Position numbers and translations under genes: made by a program. A stretch of DNA of 19,555 nucleotides from assembly GCA_934234005.1 (NCBI GenBank), contig CAKQHC010000018.1, positions 1 through 19,555 of the forward strand, in the 5' to 3' direction. Every line of letters begins with the position of its first letter. Position 1 is the first letter of the stretch. Origin of the DNA: an uncultured Methanomassiliicoccales archaeon (GTDB taxonomy: Archaea; Thermoplasmatota; Thermoplasmata; Methanomassiliicoccales; Methanomethylophilaceae). This document shows positions 18,801 to 19,555 of this stretch, one piece after another. The notes under the pieces are model-generated. The model was not told where the DNA came from. It was given only the letters and a program-made list of their open reading frames with translations, and did no database searches.

Positions 18801-19555
18801 TTCAATTTCGATAAAACCAAAGAAGGATATTACTTCCCGTACGCTGACGGAAAGTATGCGAACTATAAGCTGTATGCAGACGTTACTTACGTCGATCTCG
18901 ACGGAGTTACGTACTATAAGAGAATAACAAGCTTAATCAATGGAAGCAAAACAGGATTTGCCGACATAGACTATACGTTCAATGAAGGTAACGGAGTACT
19001 TATTGCAATAGTATCCGTTTACTATGAAAACGATATCGGAGATAAGACCGAAGTTTCATACGGAGTAGGAGTGGCTAAATTCAATGTTACTTTCAATAAT
19101 GGAGACGACGTTATAACAAAGTCCTTCTATTATGGAGAGAAGATTGTCGCACCCGCAGACCCCACCAAAGAGGGTTACACCTTCGGCGGATGGAGCCCTG
19201 CTCTGCCCGACACAATGCCCGCAAACGATCTTGAGGTTACAGCCGAATGGAGCATCAACACATACATACTCACCATCACATATGTGTACGGAGACGGAAC
19301 CACCAGAACCGCAACCGCCAACGTTGTGTACGGTAGCGAGTACGGTTACAACTCCCCTGTTGTCGTGGGATACACAGCCAGCCCTCTCGTTGTTTCCGGT
19401 ATAATGCCCGCAAACAATGTGAACGTAGAGGTTGTCTACACAATCAACACATACAAGATTACCTTCGATCCCAACAACGGAGACGACGTTATAACAAAGT
19501 CCTTCTATTATGGAGAGAAGATTGTCGCACCCGCAGACCCCACCAAAGAGGGTTA
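15831..19555 (+). CDS. Second giant surface protein (adhesin-like), 3' end outside window
   Basis: The frame is open from ATG 15831 through the right edge, at least 1241 codons. Residues 2-25 form a signal peptide (SKKT, then a hydrophobic run ending near IFAGMNA). A motif like KIGDTHYDTIEEAVAAAQ near residue 50 opens the first of three ~218-residue units whose strands (SYLTVNGGTFN, TVINGGTFNGD, SVTINAGTFNGD) suggest a right-handed beta-helix. The third unit loses its final segment and runs into a unique beta-rich region (about residues 665-1083). From about 1084 an InlB-like repeat (ITKSFYYGEKIVAPADPTKEGYTFGGW), a MucBP-like segment and a second InlB copy follow. A C-terminal anchor is expected past the edge but not seen. 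It is probably transcribed alone, from the promoter region at 15341-15442, through the structured leader. The function is inferred to be surface adhesion; the ligand is unknown. Confidence 0.85.
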   Translation, partial: MMSKKTMYAIMVVIALSGVAIFAGMNATSDSDAEFYTDAVSGDAGKSVAKIGDTHYDTIEEAVAAAQSKDSGNVATIELLKDITTTKTLAFTKSGEYTLDIKDFTVTQGCSGYMITVGGEAPPKYPIDTINTSAKLTIIGTGELVSENTTVLRSYGTMVFGENGVGPTVTLTTKVDSHSIFKVEEGSYLTVNGGTFNLGGAVERVMQSFGTTVINGGTFNGDLELWVYGDYVSSVTINAGTFNGDFMRYAYDASTKIKESDRYTINSEAKIDNTYYVKLIDAVVAAQPKDSGNVATIELLKDATTTKTLAFAKPGQYVLDIGEFTLTQGSANYMITAGGTNPPVYPIDTYKDVQLTILGSGKIVANNTTFRSYGHIIIGDDKVGPIVTLTKDAPQYSIFKVEEGSYLTVNNGVFTVSGKVERVMQSFGTTVINDGLFNGDLELWVYGDYVSSVTINDGIFNGDLVRYAYNASTKIKDSDKFIGPEAQIGNKYYMNILDAVAAAQSKDSGNVATIELLKDITTTKTLAFTKSGEYTLDIKDFTVTQGFFGYMITVGGTAPPEYPIDTINTSAKITIIGTGELISTNSTVLRSYGTMVFGENGVGPTVTLTTEKDSHSIFKVEEGSYLTVNGGTFNLGGAVERVMQSFGTTVINGGTFNGGIELWEYDDDKNGTYNSTITINGGLFDGSYFLRCDYYYEKGKVPTDNSYFAGEISLSKGESVIFTGNMLFTDKLAIVGPDGAKFIGSFKATGEIMFLGGSITVSGITSDDAEIKITAEGKVVLDGVELTGSTSTITVDSVDDGKSDVKLNDIKANGNVEIKVEKGANVTLGNITSDDPNANVKVTGDVTVDPEAEIDVPTSVDILYVADGETRSGKVVVNKMIILGGYNAHIGADVEVEGDYAIIELDDRYTYTFGNEPVCQILLAGGLRLDTALSMISVDQNSALFKKWSVNVNVRVESGTEYIISPVYNDDLKAQIWYEVTLSIDGNVISFNFDKTKEGYYFPYADGKYANYKLYADVTYVDLDGVTYYKRITSLINGSKTGFADIDYTFNEGNGVLIAIVSVYYENDIGDKTEVSYGVGVAKFNVTFNNGDDVITKSFYYGEKIVAPADPTKEGYTFGGWSPALPDTMPANDLEVTAEWSINTYILTITYVYGDGTTRTATANVVYGSEYGYNSPVVVGYTASPLVVSGIMPANNVNVEVVYTINTYKITFDPNNGDDVITKSFYYGEKIVAPADPTKEG
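15978..17820 (+). repeat. Three long tandem repeats (about 218 residues each) in the second surface protein
   Basis: Units run 15978-16637 (660 bases), 16638-17288 (651 bases) and 17289 to about 17820. Units 1 and 3 are near identical in their central parts, including about 60 exact bases ending at the shared ACACTCACAACC and about 100 bases with two differences around GTTATGCAGAGCTTCGG. Units 1 and 2 instead share the closing segment encoding LELWVYGDYVSSVTIN, which unit 3 lacks. The pattern points to mosaic exchange between copies. Confidence 0.85.
19101..19177 (+). repeat. 77-bp exact direct repeat, copy 1
   Basis: Bases 19101-19177 are identical to 19479-19555. They encode GDDVITKSFYYGEKIVAPAD and the start of the next strand of an InlB-like repeat. 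The copies are 378 bases (126 codons) apart, which is one InlB plus one MucBP-like unit. Confidence 0.95.
19479..19555 (+). repeat. 77-bp exact direct repeat, copy 2 (continues past window edge)
   Basis: Identical base for base to 19101-19177 and still matching at the last base of the window, so the true repeat is probably longer. In-frame identity at synonymous positions shows recent duplication or gene conversion. Confidence 0.95.

Noticed and set aside
1..19555. CRISPR array, rRNA or complete insertion sequence
   Set aside because: No regularly spaced short repeats with unique spacers, no rRNA signature and no transposase frame are visible; the repeats present are coding.

Overview
The window looks archaeal, most likely from a gut-associated member of the Methanomassiliicoccales (Methanomethylophilaceae-like). 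The signs are AT-rich promoter boxes of the archaeal TATA type, starts both with and without a Shine-Dalgarno sequence, very large secreted proteins built from BspA-like, InlB-like and beta-helix repeats with a C-terminal membrane anchor, and TGA at all five visible stop codons. TGA-only usage would fit a lineage that reads TAG as pyrrolysine, but five genes is a small sample and no phylogenetic marker gene is present. The assignment is inference.

Layout. Bases 1-477 hold no gene I can support, only a TATA box near the end. Bases 478-1596 hold an AAA15-type ATPase (COG1106-like) broken by an in-frame TGA exactly at the Walker A glycine. After a short intergenic region with two near-palindromes comes an intact DUF234-type ATPase with a PD-(D/E)XK-like C-terminus (1742-3130). 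A hairpin terminator candidate separates these from an overlapping pair of membrane-protein genes (3255-4064 and 4052-4519).

Most of the window is surface protein. A 3500-residue secreted, membrane-anchored protein (4694-15196) contains, in order, a signal peptide, a beta-rich head, ten 34-35-residue helical repeats, a long BspA/LRR-like region, InlB-like repeats, ten tandem ~69-residue repeats, a Thr/Ser-rich stalk and a C-terminal transmembrane anchor. A clear terminator follows. Then comes a 634-base gap whose second half is GC-richer, full of hairpins and carries a 12-G tract. This reads as a structured leader or small RNA ahead of a second surface protein (15831 to beyond the right edge) that has a strong Shine-Dalgarno sequence, three ~218-residue beta-helix-like repeats and InlB/MucBP-like repeats.

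Inferred working picture: the right three-quarters is an adhesin locus whose two giant proteins are secreted, anchored by one helix (seen only in the first) and display repeat stalks. The small membrane pair may belong to the same envelope function. The two ATPases on the left are accessory genes of the kind often linked to mobile or defence DNA. Strongest second-look items: the 34-35-residue helical repeat array, the structured leader with its G12 tract, the twin palindromes before the DUF234 ATPase, and the nonsense codon in Walker A.
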